Shown: positions 27,107 to 35,228 of the stretch, piece after piece
How the letters are laid out: each line of letters starts with the position of its first letter
How positions within the stretch are numbered: the stretch's first letter is position 1
Source: Arthrobacter sp. ERGS1:01
GTDB taxonomy: Bacteria > Actinomycetota > Actinomycetes > Actinomycetales > Micrococcaceae
Direction of reading: 5' to 3'
Assembly: GCF_001281315.1 (NCBI RefSeq)
Contig: NZ_CP012479.1
Coordinates: forward strand, 3,844,001 to 3,908,000
DNA length: 64,000 nt
Program-made: the position numbers and the translations under genes
Notes under the pieces: generated by a model
Databases searched by the model: none
Seen by the model: only the letters and a program-made list of their open reading frames with translations
What the model was told of the DNA's origin: nothing

Positions 27107-28579
27107 ATGCCGCAACTCAATGCCGAGAACCTGGCCCACCTGCCCGGGAACGTTGCCGTCCCCGGTTACGACCGCAGCAAGGTCACCACGGGAATCGTGC
27201 ATTTTGGCGTGGGCGGCTTCCACCGGGCCCACCAGGCCATGTACCTGGACCGGCTCATGAACGCCGGGCAGGGGCTGGACTGGGGCATTTGCGGTGTCGG
27301 CGTGCTGCCCCACGACGAGAAGATGGCGCAGGTCATGGCCGCGCAGGACTGCCTGTACACGCTGGTACTCAAGCACCCCGACGGCACCCGCGAGGCACGA
27401 GTCATCGGCTCCATGACCGAGTACCTTTTTGCCCCGGAGGATCCGGAGGCCGTGATTGAAAAGATGGCCTCCCCCGCCACCCGGATCGTGTCGCTGACCG
27501 TGACCGAGGGCGGCTACAACTTCCACCACGTCTCCGGCGAGTTCGACGCCGGAAACCCCGACGTGGTCCGCGACCTTGCACCCAACGCAACCCCGCGCAC
27601 CACCTTTGGCCTGGTCACCGAGGCCCTGGCCCGGCGTCGTGCCCGCGGCATTGAGCCGTTCACGGTCATGTCCTGCGACAACATCCAAGGCAACGGCGAC
27701 GTGGCAAAGAGGATGTTCACCGCGTTTGCCGAGCTGAAGGACCCCGAACTGGGCGCCTGGGTGCGGGGCAACGTGCCGTTCCCGAACTCCATGGTGGACC
27801 GGATCACGCCCGTCACCACGGATGCGGACAGGGAAGCGATCGCCGCGGACTTTGGCGTGGCGGACCAGTGGCCGGTGGTGTGTGAGCCGTTCACCCAGTG
27901 GGTCCTGGAGGATCACTTCACCCTAGGCCGGCCCGCGCTGGAGGATGCCGGCGTGCAGCTCGTGGCGGACGTGGAACCGTACGAGCTGATGAAGCTGCGC
28001 CTGCTCAATGCCAGCCACCAGGCGCTTTGCTACTTCGGCTACCTGGCCGGCTACCGGTATGCGCACGAGGTGGCCCAGGACCCGCTATTCGCCAAGTTCC
28101 TGCTCGACTACATGGACCAGGAAGGCACGCCCACGCTGGCCCCGCTGCCCGGAGTCGACCTGCCGGCGTACAAGCGCACCCTGCTGGAGCGCTTCGCCAA
28201 CGAATACGTCCGCGACACGCTGGCCCGGCTGTGCGCGGAGAGCTCGGACCGCATCCCCAAGTGGCTGGTGCCGGTCATTTGGCTGAATTTGGAGAACGAC
28301 GGCGACGTCGCCCGTTCCGCCGGCATCGTCGCCTCCTGGGCGCGGTACGCCGAGGGGACTGACGAATCCGGCGCCCCGATCCAAGTGGTTGACGCGCTCA
28401 AGGAGCCGCTCATGGCGGCGGCCGCACAGCAGCGCGGGGACAAGCTCGCGTTCCTGCGCAACCGCGACGTCTTTGGCGGGCTGGTGGACAACCCGCGCTT
28501 CACCGAGGCCTATCTGCGCACCCTGGCGACCCTGCACGAGAAGGGCGCCCGGGCGGCCGTGGCCGAGCTGGCGGCATAG
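27107..28579 (+). CDS. mannitol 2-dehydrogenase / fructuronate reductase family
   Basis: The 490-residue NAD-dependent enzyme belongs to the polyol-specific long-chain dehydrogenase family. The N-terminal Rossmann entry is VHFGVGGFHRAHQAMY and the catalytic lysine helix is MKLRLLNASHQALCYFGYLAG. VTEGGYNF and SCDNIQGNGDVAKRMF are further family motifs. It should oxidise mannitol or a related polyol to the ketose. The start is 5 bp after a GGAG site. Its promoter shares operators with the polyol importer 5 kb away, which supports uptake and oxidation of the same sugar alcohol. The exact polyol is unproven. Confidence 0.88.
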   Translation: MPQLNAENLAHLPGNVAVPGYDRSKVTTGIVHFGVGGFHRAHQAMYLDRLMNAGQGLDWGICGVGVLPHDEKMAQVMAAQDCLYTLVLKHPDGTREARVIGSMTEYLFAPEDPEAVIEKMASPATRIVSLTVTEGGYNFHHVSGEFDAGNPDVVRDLAPNATPRTTFGLVTEALARRRARGIEPFTVMSCDNIQGNGDVAKRMFTAFAELKDPELGAWVRGNVPFPNSMVDRITPVTTDADREAIAADFGVADQWPVVCEPFTQWVLEDHFTLGRPALEDAGVQLVADVEPYELMKLRLLNASHQALCYFGYLAGYRYAHEVAQDPLFAKFLLDYMDQEGTPTLAPLPGVDLPAYKRTLLERFANEYVRDTLARLCAESSDRIPKWLVPVIWLNLENDGDVARSAGIVASWARYAEGTDESGAPIQVVDALKEPLMAAAAQQRGDKLAFLRNRDVFGGLVDNPRFTEAYLRTLATLHEKGARAAVAELAA

Positions 28580-28620
28580 TGCACGTCGCGGCGCGACTGG
28601 GCGAAAGCGGGGGTCTGGAA

Positions 28621-28725
28621 GGTACCGCCAACCCCTAAGCGTCACGCATTTGGGGGAACGGCGGAGTAGATGCCGCAGTCCCCTCCCCGTGATCTCCTCG
28701 AGCAGAGCCCCCACCAATTCGCGCC
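28621..28725 (+). repeat. 105-bp leader repeat, copy 1
   Basis: This 105-bp segment matches 29552-29656 at roughly 84% by hand alignment, with no gaps. It contains GTCACGC, GGGGGAAC, GCGGAGTAGATGCCGC and AATTCGCGCC. GGGGA (28653-28657) and TCCCC (28679-28683), with inner GCGG/CCGC, form a hairpin that is kept in copy 2. It ends 100 bp before the start of the membrane-protein gene at 28826. Confidence 0.8.
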
Positions 28726-28825
28726 TCGTGGCGGACATGAATCCCGTAGTTACTGTTGGGCCACGCCAGGCATGGGACACTTTATGTTGATCATTTCGCA
28801 GTTGCATTATTAGGGGGACACCATC

Positions 28826-29344
28826 ATGACCGAATATCCAGGGCCGGATCACGCCAATTTCATTCCACTGCCTGCAATAGGTCCCGACCCCGCGTCGCGA
28901 CCGCAGGAGGATGTAGTGCGTGGCGCCATCTTTGCCGCCGCAGCCATCCCGTTGGGCATCATCTTGTGGTTGGTGATTTGGAATCTTGGCGTAGTCGCCT
29001 CCGTGGTCGCGTGGGCTGTGGCCGCCGCGGCTGCAAAGTTGTACGCAATAGGTGCCGGCAACCCGAGCCGGCGCGGCGCCTGGGCAATTCTCGTAGTCAC
29101 CGTCGTGACCTTGGTGCTGGCGTTCCTTGGCGGCATGTGGCTCGACATGGTCCACCAGTTTGGCGGAAGTCCGCTCGAGGCGTTGGTTGATGGGGACAGC
29201 TGGAGCATCTTTGGCGAGAACCTCGCCAACAACAGCGAACTCTGGCAGGAATACACCACAAGCATTCTCAGTGCCCTGCTCTTCGGCGCCCTGGGGTGCT
29301 TCTTCACGCTGCGCAAGTTGTTCGCCGCGACCACCCGGGCGTAG
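28826..29344 (+). CDS. hypothetical membrane protein
   Basis: The 172-residue product has an N-terminal soluble segment, then hydrophobic helices near residues 31-55, 57-72 and 86-108, and a fourth near the C-terminus (SALLFGALGCFFTLRKLF). The extracellular or loop region between them (HQFGGSPLEALVDGDSW) is polar. A GGGGGACACC sequence precedes the ATG. It matches no family I recognise. It lies in the accessory segment between the polyol dehydrogenase and its regulator, framed by two copies of a 105-bp repeat. Confidence 0.65.
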   Translation: MTEYPGPDHANFIPLPAIGPDPASRPQEDVVRGAIFAAAAIPLGIILWLVIWNLGVVASVVAWAVAAAAAKLYAIGAGNPSRRGAWAILVVTVVTLVLAFLGGMWLDMVHQFGGSPLEALVDGDSWSIFGENLANNSELWQEYTTSILSALLFGALGCFFTLRKLFAATTRA

Positions 29345-29369
29345 GCGCACTCGGCGCCCCGCGCAATAG

Positions 29370-29540
29370 ACCCGGTATCACCTTTGGCGCGCTTTTTACG
29401 CACGCGGTATCACCTTTGGCGAGACAGCCATTCAGGGTGATACCGCGTTCCGGAAATGCCGACCAGAAGTGATACGGGGTTCCTGCAAAAGGAACCAAAG
29501 CTGATACGGCGTTTGCCGACGGCCAAAATTGGTAACGCCA
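29370..29540 (+). repeat. phased inverted array 1 (about 18-bp units, 32-bp period)
   Basis: Two forward units of the ACGCGGTATCACCTTTGG type start at 29370 and 29402. Three reverse-complement units follow, ending at 29448, 29480 and 29512. A degenerate fourth reverse unit starts at 29523. The starts, or ends, of neighbouring same-orientation units differ by exactly 32 bp. The array lies between two accessory genes and runs into leader-repeat copy 2. A second array with the same unit is at 37140-37314. Confidence 0.85.
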
Positions 29541-29551
29541 CGGGTATGGCG

Positions 29552-29656
29552 GGTACCGTTAACTCCCGAGGGTCACGCTGTTGGGGGAACAGCGGAGTAG
29601 ATGCCGCATTCCCCTCCCAGCGCTCTCCTCATGCAGAGCCCACAATAATTCGCGCC
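29552..29656 (+). repeat. 105-bp leader repeat, copy 2
   Basis: This is the partner of 28621-28725, 931 bp downstream in the same orientation. The hairpin is kept and slightly extended (GGGGAA pairing with TTCCCC around GCGG/CCGC). It ends 49 bp before the start codon of the unknown gene at 29706. The repeat therefore precedes two different genes, like a shared leader or promoter element. Confidence 0.8.
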
Positions 29657-29705
29657 GCATCCCGGCTGCATCTTCACTTTTGAAGAAACCACAAAGGTAT
29701 TTCCC

Positions 29706-30818
29706 ATGTCTTACGACCTGTCCGTCTACGCCGCTGCCCCTTTGGGCTTTGAGGAACTGCTGGCGCTGGTGCGCAGCACCGCCGGGTTCGACGTCGATGG
29801 CTCAGTTGCCAGCGATGCCGAGTCGCTGATGGTGGTCCGGGGCGCGCGCCGCGCATACTGTTTCACGATTGACGGCCCGTTTGAGGTGGAGGCCGAAGAC
29901 GTCCCCGAAGAGATCACAGCCTCGATCATTGGTGCCAAGGCCATGTATCAGGTGCTCGTCGAGGGGAGCGAAGAGGCGTCGATTCCACACGCTGCCCGTT
30001 TTGCGCGGAAACTTGCCAAAGCGGTCAAGGGGGCCATGTTGGATGAACAAACTGACGGGGTTTGGCCCAAGGCAAAGGGCAGTCGCGTTGCCCGACCCCG
30101 CGAGGTGGCCCGGCCAACCGAGCTCGTGACTGTCAACTTCTACACACTCATGAGTGAAGTCCCAGAAGATCTGCCTGGTAAATATGTTTCCTTGGCGCGG
30201 AGATACCTGCCAGAGGCGTTGCCTAAGCGTTTCGGCCCTTACGAGCCACCCCAAGGGAACCTGGAGCGGGACGGCGACCAGGCATTCACTGACGTGTGGC
30301 GGGAGAACCCTCTAAGCACCCTGTATTTCAACTGCGATTACCCGATCGCGTGGGGATCAATGCCTGGTCCCCAGCGCAACAAGCCTGTCGGGCAAACAAG
30401 CCTCTATCTCGACGGCGCCGCACTGTCCGATCCGAACTGGCTGGAGAGCTTGCGGAGATTCTTCGTCGCATTCGCACTGAATTCCAACAGCAACTTTGCC
30501 TCGGTGGAGGTGTTGCGGAACTACGAATGGGTTTCTCGAAGCTGCGATCGGCTGCCCGGGGCCGAAAAGGAGATTTGGCCAATCCACGGTGGCGAATGGA
30601 AAGGATTCGTTCCCTACCCACAGTCCTGGACGTGGTTCGGTCCTGATCAGCTCGATATCGTGTCGCCCTATCTCACAGGACACCGCGAACAGCACGGCGA
30701 CCACCTGTTCCATGTCTTAGCCGAAAAACCCGTGGACCGGGACCAGCTCACGGCACTTCTCCCGGATTCCTCTGAGCCTTGGATCCCACGGGAACTCGCC
30801 ACCCCGTACCCCGCCTGA
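29706..30818 (+). CDS. unrecognised accessory protein
   Basis: The 370-residue soluble protein has no signal peptide or membrane helix. The N-terminal third includes FEELLALVRSTAGFDVDG and RFARKLAKAVKGAMLDEQTD followed by GVW. That D-E-Q-x-D-G-V-W pattern faintly recalls immunity-type proteins, but I cannot assign a family. The C-terminal part is rich in aromatic residues (YPQSWTWFGPDQLDIVSPYL). The DNA is visibly less G+C-rich than the flanking operons. With its leader repeat, this suggests later acquisition. Confidence 0.6.
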   Translation: MSYDLSVYAAAPLGFEELLALVRSTAGFDVDGSVASDAESLMVVRGARRAYCFTIDGPFEVEAEDVPEEITASIIGAKAMYQVLVEGSEEASIPHAARFARKLAKAVKGAMLDEQTDGVWPKAKGSRVARPREVARPTELVTVNFYTLMSEVPEDLPGKYVSLARRYLPEALPKRFGPYEPPQGNLERDGDQAFTDVWRENPLSTLYFNCDYPIAWGSMPGPQRNKPVGQTSLYLDGAALSDPNWLESLRRFFVAFALNSNSNFASVEVLRNYEWVSRSCDRLPGAEKEIWPIHGGEWKGFVPYPQSWTWFGPDQLDIVSPYLTGHREQHGDHLFHVLAEKPVDRDQLTALLPDSSEPWIPRELATPYPA

Positions 30819-30888
30819 CGCTCTTGGGGCCACGATCCGTTCCGGCCCCCCATCTGCAATTCACAACAAGTAGTAAGGAAACAACCTC

Positions 30889-31791
30889 ATGGCATTTTTC
30901 CGCAAGAAACCCAAGGAACTCGACGCAACCTTCCCGCAGCTCACACTGCAGCAGGGGGAAAAGATGCGCAGCATCTGCGCCGAGACGCTGACCGGCGTGG
31001 GTCACGCCATCGAACTCGCCGATGACCACGTCACGCTCTCCGACGGCCGGATGTTCGGCCTGGAAACCATTGCCCGGACGCTGCCCAAGGCGCCCGAGCG
31101 GGAATGGAAGGACATGATCGAGGACTACTTCGCCCGGATGACCGCCAAAACCGCCCGGTCCATTCTCGACGACATGCCCACCGATGAGCTGCTCACCAAG
31201 ACCGTGGCAACGATCATCGACCCGGCCAAGATCACCGAGGAAGAAGGCGAACGCCACTACAAGTACACCCGATGGGTTGGCCTGCTTCCCCTCGTGATGG
31301 CCTACGACGGCGAAGAAACCGTCAATTACCTGCGGGACGACCACGTGGAGCGCGTCGGCGAAGACCAGGCGTGGGAGACGGCCTTTGCCAACTTGCTCGC
31401 CGAGGGAACCGGCACGCCCCAACAGGCCACCGACGCCGACGGCGCCTCATTCCTGGGCATCATGAGCGAGTCGATCTTCCAGTCCTCCTGGCTGGCCTAC
31501 CCGGCCGCCCTCCTCGACGCCCTCGAGCTGACGGCCGGTCCCAAGGGAATCCTCATGACCGTCCCCTCCGCATCCGCCATGAACCTGCACATCATCAATG
31601 ACGACACCAGCGTGAAGGACCTGTTCTTCATGACCCAGGTGACCCGGGCACAGTATGACGACATGCCGCACGCGCTCAGCCCCCACCTCTACTGGTGGAA
31701 CGGCGGACCGGTGCAGCCCATTACCGAGGTCGTCGACGGCGAGCTCGCCATGATGCTCCCCGACGAGCTCGAATACCTCCTCAGCAAATAA
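30889..31791 (+). CDS. hypothetical protein (possible DUF1444/YtpQ-like)
   Basis: The 300-residue soluble protein has two parts: an N-terminal helical region (TAKTARSILDDMPTDELL) and a C-terminal region (WETAFANLLAEGTG, AGPKGILMTVPSASAMNLHI, MPHALSPHLYWWNGG). The order of motifs resembles the DUF1444/YtpQ family of unknown function, but this is a weak visual match. It lies 70 bp downstream of the unknown gene at 29706 in the same direction and converges on the SorC-type gene across a terminator. Confidence 0.55.
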   Translation: MAFFRKKPKELDATFPQLTLQQGEKMRSICAETLTGVGHAIELADDHVTLSDGRMFGLETIARTLPKAPEREWKDMIEDYFARMTAKTARSILDDMPTDELLTKTVATIIDPAKITEEEGERHYKYTRWVGLLPLVMAYDGEETVNYLRDDHVERVGEDQAWETAFANLLAEGTGTPQQATDADGASFLGIMSESIFQSSWLAYPAALLDALELTAGPKGILMTVPSASAMNLHIINDDTSVKDLFFMTQVTRAQYDDMPHALSPHLYWWNGGPVQPITEVVDGELAMMLPDELEYLLSK

Positions 31792-31820
31792 AGAGTACGG
31801 ACCACTCAAGGCCCCCGAAT

Positions 31821-31852
31821 AAGCTGGCCGGCGACGCTTAGCCGGCCAGCTT
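31821..31852 (+). terminator. hairpin terminator between the 300-residue gene and the SorC-type gene
   Basis: AAGCTGGCCGGC (31821-31832) and GCCGGCCAGCTT (31841-31852) form a perfect 12-bp stem followed by TTCC. It overlaps the last codons of the convergent regulator gene, so it likely serves both strands. Confidence 0.75.
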
Positions 31853-32782
31853 TTCCCTGCCCCGAAGCGCTACGGCCAGTTCCTCGTCGAGCACCAGGGT
31901 GTGCACGATGTCCGCGGCAATGCAGGCGCGCACGGCCTCGGCCCGGGCGGAGCCCTGGGCGACGGCGATGACGCGCGGGGTGCGGCGCAGTTGGGGAACG
32001 GTGACGGAAAGGATGCGCGGGTCCAACTCCGATTTCACGGGATGGCCGTCGGCGGTGATGAGCCGGCCGGAGCATTCGGCCACGGCGCCGTGGTTGAGGC
32101 CGTCCTGCCGGACCGCATTGTCCACCCGATCCCAGACGGTGGAGAGGTTGGGCCCCCACGCGCCGATCGCCACCACTGCCAGGTCGAGCGAATCGGCCAT
32201 GCGCATGGCGTCGGCAATTTCGGGCTGGCGGCGCAATCCGTTGGCCGTCGCGGCGCTGTCCACCACCAGGGGCGCCCACATGGGCCAGGTCTTGCCCTGC
32301 GCCACCCGGCCCAGGCGCTGCACGAGCTCTAGGGGGTTGCCGCCGCCGGGCACGGGAAGCGCACCAGCCAGCTGGACCACATTGCAGGTCGGCAGTTGAT
32401 CCACATGCCGGGCGGCCAGATCAAGGGTCCGCGACCAGGAAATGCCAACGGTCATGCCTGCACGGGCCTCGCGCATAAGCTCATCGGCCGCGGCTCGTGC
32501 CTGCAGGTCCCGCTGCTGGAACTCGTCGGGCACGGTCTTGACCACCACCACGCGGCTGACGCCCAGGGCGGCGGCGAGCGCCACGGCATCAACATCCACG
32601 CCCTTGTTGGGGTGGCGGATCTCAATATGGACTATGCCCTCGGCCCGGGCTTCGTCGAGCAGTCGCGCCACCTGGAAGCGTGAAATGCCGTGGTCGGTGG
32701 CAATTTCAACCTTGGAACGGTTGTCCAGATAGTAGGCCTGGCCAATGTCTGCCAGCAGTTCCTCATGCGTTGGATCGGACAC
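31838..32782 (-). CDS. SorC/DeoR-type sugar-alcohol regulator
   Basis: The 314-residue product has an N-terminal helix-turn-helix (VEIATDHGISRFQVARLLDE) and a SorC-type sugar-phosphate-binding domain, with VGISWSRTLDLAARHV and VAIGAWGPNLSTVWD among its conserved parts. The GTG at 32782 is preferred because GAGAAGG lies 7 nt upstream. An ATG at 32806 has no clear site and would add eight residues. It is transcribed divergently from the ABC importer. Operator copies in the shared region and upstream of the dehydrogenase at 27107 suggest it controls both. The effector is likely a phosphorylated polyol or ketose. Confidence 0.87.
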   Translation of the reverse strand: MSDPTHEELLADIGQAYYLDNRSKVEIATDHGISRFQVARLLDEARAEGIVHIEIRHPNKGVDVDAVALAAALGVSRVVVVKTVPDEFQQRDLQARAAADELMREARAGMTVGISWSRTLDLAARHVDQLPTCNVVQLAGALPVPGGGNPLELVQRLGRVAQGKTWPMWAPLVVDSAATANGLRRQPEIADAMRMADSLDLAVVAIGAWGPNLSTVWDRVDNAVRQDGLNHGAVAECSGRLITADGHPVKSELDPRILSVTVPQLRRTPRVIAVAQGSARAEAVRACIAADIVHTLVLDEELAVALRGREKLAG

Positions 32783-32822
32783 TCCGAAGCCTTCTCTCTG
32801 TGACATATGAGCTATTGGTCTT

Positions 32823-32888
32823 GCTCAAATGAGTATATATGACTAGAGTCACTTAACAAATGAGCGTGATCGTGTTCTCAAATGAGCA
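32823..32888 (+). promoter_or_regulatory. triple SorC-type operator upstream of the polyol importer
   Basis: Three copies of the CTCAAATGAGC-like site occur at 32823-32834, 32856-32865 (truncated left half) and 32877-32888, between the regulator and the importer. The last ends 20 bp before the binding-protein start. They match the operator pair at 27037-27070. Confidence 0.75.
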
Positions 32889-32907
32889 AGAAGATTGAGA
32901 GTGACCA

Positions 32908-34278
32908 ATGAAGTTCCCCCCAATTCAACCCCTGCCCCGCCGCACCGTCCTGTCATCCCTGGCGTTGGGCGCAGTGGCCGCCCTGGGCCTGTCGGGTTGT
33001 TCGCCGGCCGGCCCGGCCAAGGACACCATCGTGGTGGCGATCGTGGCCAACCCGCAGATGAAGGACGCCATCTCCCTGCAGGATGATTTCAAGGCCAAGC
33101 ACCCCAACGTCAACGTGAAGTTCGTGACGTTGCCGGAAAATGAGGCCCGCGCCAAGATCACCGCCTCCGTGGCAACCGGCGGCGGCGAGTTCGACGTCGT
33201 CATGATTTCCAACTACGAGACCGAGATGTGGGCCAAGAATGGCTGGATCGACGATCTGCAGCCGCAGGCCGACGCCACCGCGGGCTATGACACCGCCGAT
33301 TTCATCCCCACCATCAAGGACGCCCTGAGCTACAAGGGCCACCTGTACTCGGTGCCCTTCTACGGCGAATCGTCGTTCCTGGTGTACCGGGAGGACCTGT
33401 TCAAACAGGCGGGCATCACCATGCCGGACCACCCGACCTGGGCGCAGATCGGCGAGATTGCCCGCAAGCTCAACGACCCCGCCAACGACTTCGCCGGCAT
33501 CTGCCTGCGCGGCCTGGCCGGCTGGGGCGAGGTCATGGCACCCCTGGACACCGTCATCAACACCTACGGTGGCCAGTGGTTCGACAAGGACTGGAACGCC
33601 AAGCTGGACAGCCCGCAGGTGAAGGCCGCCGTCACCGATTATGTGAGCCTGTTGCACGACGCCGGCCAGCCGGGTGCCGCCACGAGCGGTTACGGCGACT
33701 GCATCAACCGTTACAGCCAGGGCAAGGCGGCCATGTGGTACGACGCCACGGCCATGGTCTCCAGCATTGAGGACCCGGCGTCCTCCCTGGTGGCCGGGAA
33801 GTCCGGCTATGCCCCGGCTCCCGTCAAGGACACGAAGGCCGCCGGCTGGCTGTACAGCTGGTCGCTGGCCATCCCCAGCACCAGCAAGCACAAGGACGCC
33901 GCCTGGGACTTCGTTTCCTGGATGACCAACAAGGACTACATCAAGCTGGTGGGCAACAAGATCGGCTGGGAGCGGGTTCCCCCGGGCAGCCGCAAGTCCA
34001 CCTATGAGATCCCCGAATACGCCGACGTCGCAAAGGCCTACGCCAAGCCCACCCTCGACGCCATGTACAGCGCCACGCAGAACACCAGCATGGTCAATCC
34101 CGTCCCCTACCCCGGGCTGCAATTCGTGGGCATCCCGGAATTCCAAGACCTCGGCACCCGCGTGAGCCAGCAGGTTTCCGCCGCGATTGCCGGGCAAAAA
34201 ACCGTTGACCAGGCGCTGGAGCAGGCACAGCAATACGCACAACCCGTGGCCCAGTCCTACCAAGAAGGAGAGAAGTGA
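32908..34278 (+). CDS. sugar-alcohol ABC transporter substrate-binding lipoprotein
   Basis: The 456-residue product has a lipoprotein signal with RRTVLSSLALGAVAALGLSG and the lipidated Cys31 in LGLSGC (with an RR near the start). The mature part is a family 1 extracellular solute-binding protein (FDVVMISNYETEMWAKNGW, YSVPFYGESSFLVYREDLF). It should deliver a sugar alcohol to the two permeases encoded downstream; no ATPase gene is in the cluster, so a shared MsmK-type ATPase elsewhere is expected. It is the first gene of the regulated operon. Confidence 0.92.
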   Translation: MKFPPIQPLPRRTVLSSLALGAVAALGLSGCSPAGPAKDTIVVAIVANPQMKDAISLQDDFKAKHPNVNVKFVTLPENEARAKITASVATGGGEFDVVMISNYETEMWAKNGWIDDLQPQADATAGYDTADFIPTIKDALSYKGHLYSVPFYGESSFLVYREDLFKQAGITMPDHPTWAQIGEIARKLNDPANDFAGICLRGLAGWGEVMAPLDTVINTYGGQWFDKDWNAKLDSPQVKAAVTDYVSLLHDAGQPGAATSGYGDCINRYSQGKAAMWYDATAMVSSIEDPASSLVAGKSGYAPAPVKDTKAAGWLYSWSLAIPSTSKHKDAAWDFVSWMTNKDYIKLVGNKIGWERVPPGSRKSTYEIPEYADVAKAYAKPTLDAMYSATQNTSMVNPVPYPGLQFVGIPEFQDLGTRVSQQVSAAIAGQKTVDQALEQAQQYAQPVAQSYQEGEK

Positions 34279-35225
34279 TGGCTACCAACTTGGTTGACCG
34301 GCACCAACTCAAACAACACAAGCTAAAGACCGGCCGGCCGGAATCCGGGATCTCCCGGGCCGAAGGCTGGCGGCGCCGCGGCCCGCTGCTGCCGGCGCTG
34401 GTGTTCACGATCCTCGTCACCCAGCTGCCGTTCCTGGTGACCATTTGGTACTCGCTGCGCAACTGGAACCTGCTGCGCCCCGACGCCAACAAGTTCACCG
34501 GCCTGGCCAACTATGCCGACATCTTCCTGGACTCCACCTTCCGCAGCTCCGCCATCAACAGCATCGTCATCACGCTCGGCTGCGTTTTCCTGGCGATGGT
34601 GCTGGGCATCATCTTCGCCCTCCTGCTGGACCGCAAGTTCCGCGGCCAGGGCATCGTGCGCACCATGCTCATCACGCCGTTCCTGATCATGCCGGTGGCC
34701 GGGGCAACCCTGTGGAGCGTGTCCATGCTGAATCCCAGCTTTGGCCTGCTGAACTGGGTGATCTCCCTGGTGGGGATCCCGCCGGTCGATTGGACGGCGT
34801 CTCACCCCATCGTCTCCATCCTCATGGCCCTCGTGTGGCAGTGGACCCCGTTCACCATGCTGCTGGTACTGGCCGGGCTGCAATCCCAGCCCAAGGATGT
34901 GCTGGAGGCCGCCCAGATCGACGGCGCCGGCTGGACCAAGACGTTCCTCTGGGTCACCCTGCCCCAACTGCGCCGCTACATTGAACTCGGCGTCCTGCTG
35001 GGCACCATCTACGTGGTCAACACCTTCGACCAGATCTACCTCATGACGGCCGGCGGCCCCGGAACCGCCAGCGCCAACCTGCCCTTCTACATCTACCAGC
35101 GGGCCTTCCTGGGCTTCGATATTGGCCAGGCGGCAGCGATGGGTGTCGTGGTGGTCATCGCCACCATCATCATCGCCACGTTCGCCCTGCGCCTGATCTT
35201 CCGCAGCTTTGACGCAAAGGACTAA
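34278..35225 (+). CDS. polyol ABC transporter permease 1 (MalF-like)
   Basis: The 315-residue permease has six membrane helices. The cytoplasmic EAA-type loop that contacts the ATPase reads LEAAQIDGAGWTKTFLWVTL. The ATG at 34278 overlaps the preceding TGA, and AAGGAG lies 7 nt upstream. A GTG one codon earlier is disfavoured by spacing. It pairs with the second, disrupted permease gene downstream. Confidence 0.92.
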   Translation: MATNLVDRHQLKQHKLKTGRPESGISRAEGWRRRGPLLPALVFTILVTQLPFLVTIWYSLRNWNLLRPDANKFTGLANYADIFLDSTFRSSAINSIVITLGCVFLAMVLGIIFALLLDRKFRGQGIVRTMLITPFLIMPVAGATLWSVSMLNPSFGLLNWVISLVGIPPVDWTASHPIVSILMALVWQWTPFTMLLVLAGLQSQPKDVLEAAQIDGAGWTKTFLWVTLPQLRRYIELGVLLGTIYVVNTFDQIYLMTAGGPGTASANLPFYIYQRAFLGFDIGQAAAMGVVVVIATIIIATFALRLIFRSFDAKD

Positions 35226-35228
35226 GCC

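Noticed and set aside
29370..29540. Possible CRISPR array
   Set aside because: Units are about 18 bp with about 14-bp spacers, orientation switches in the middle, and no cas genes are present. The same applies to 37140-37314.
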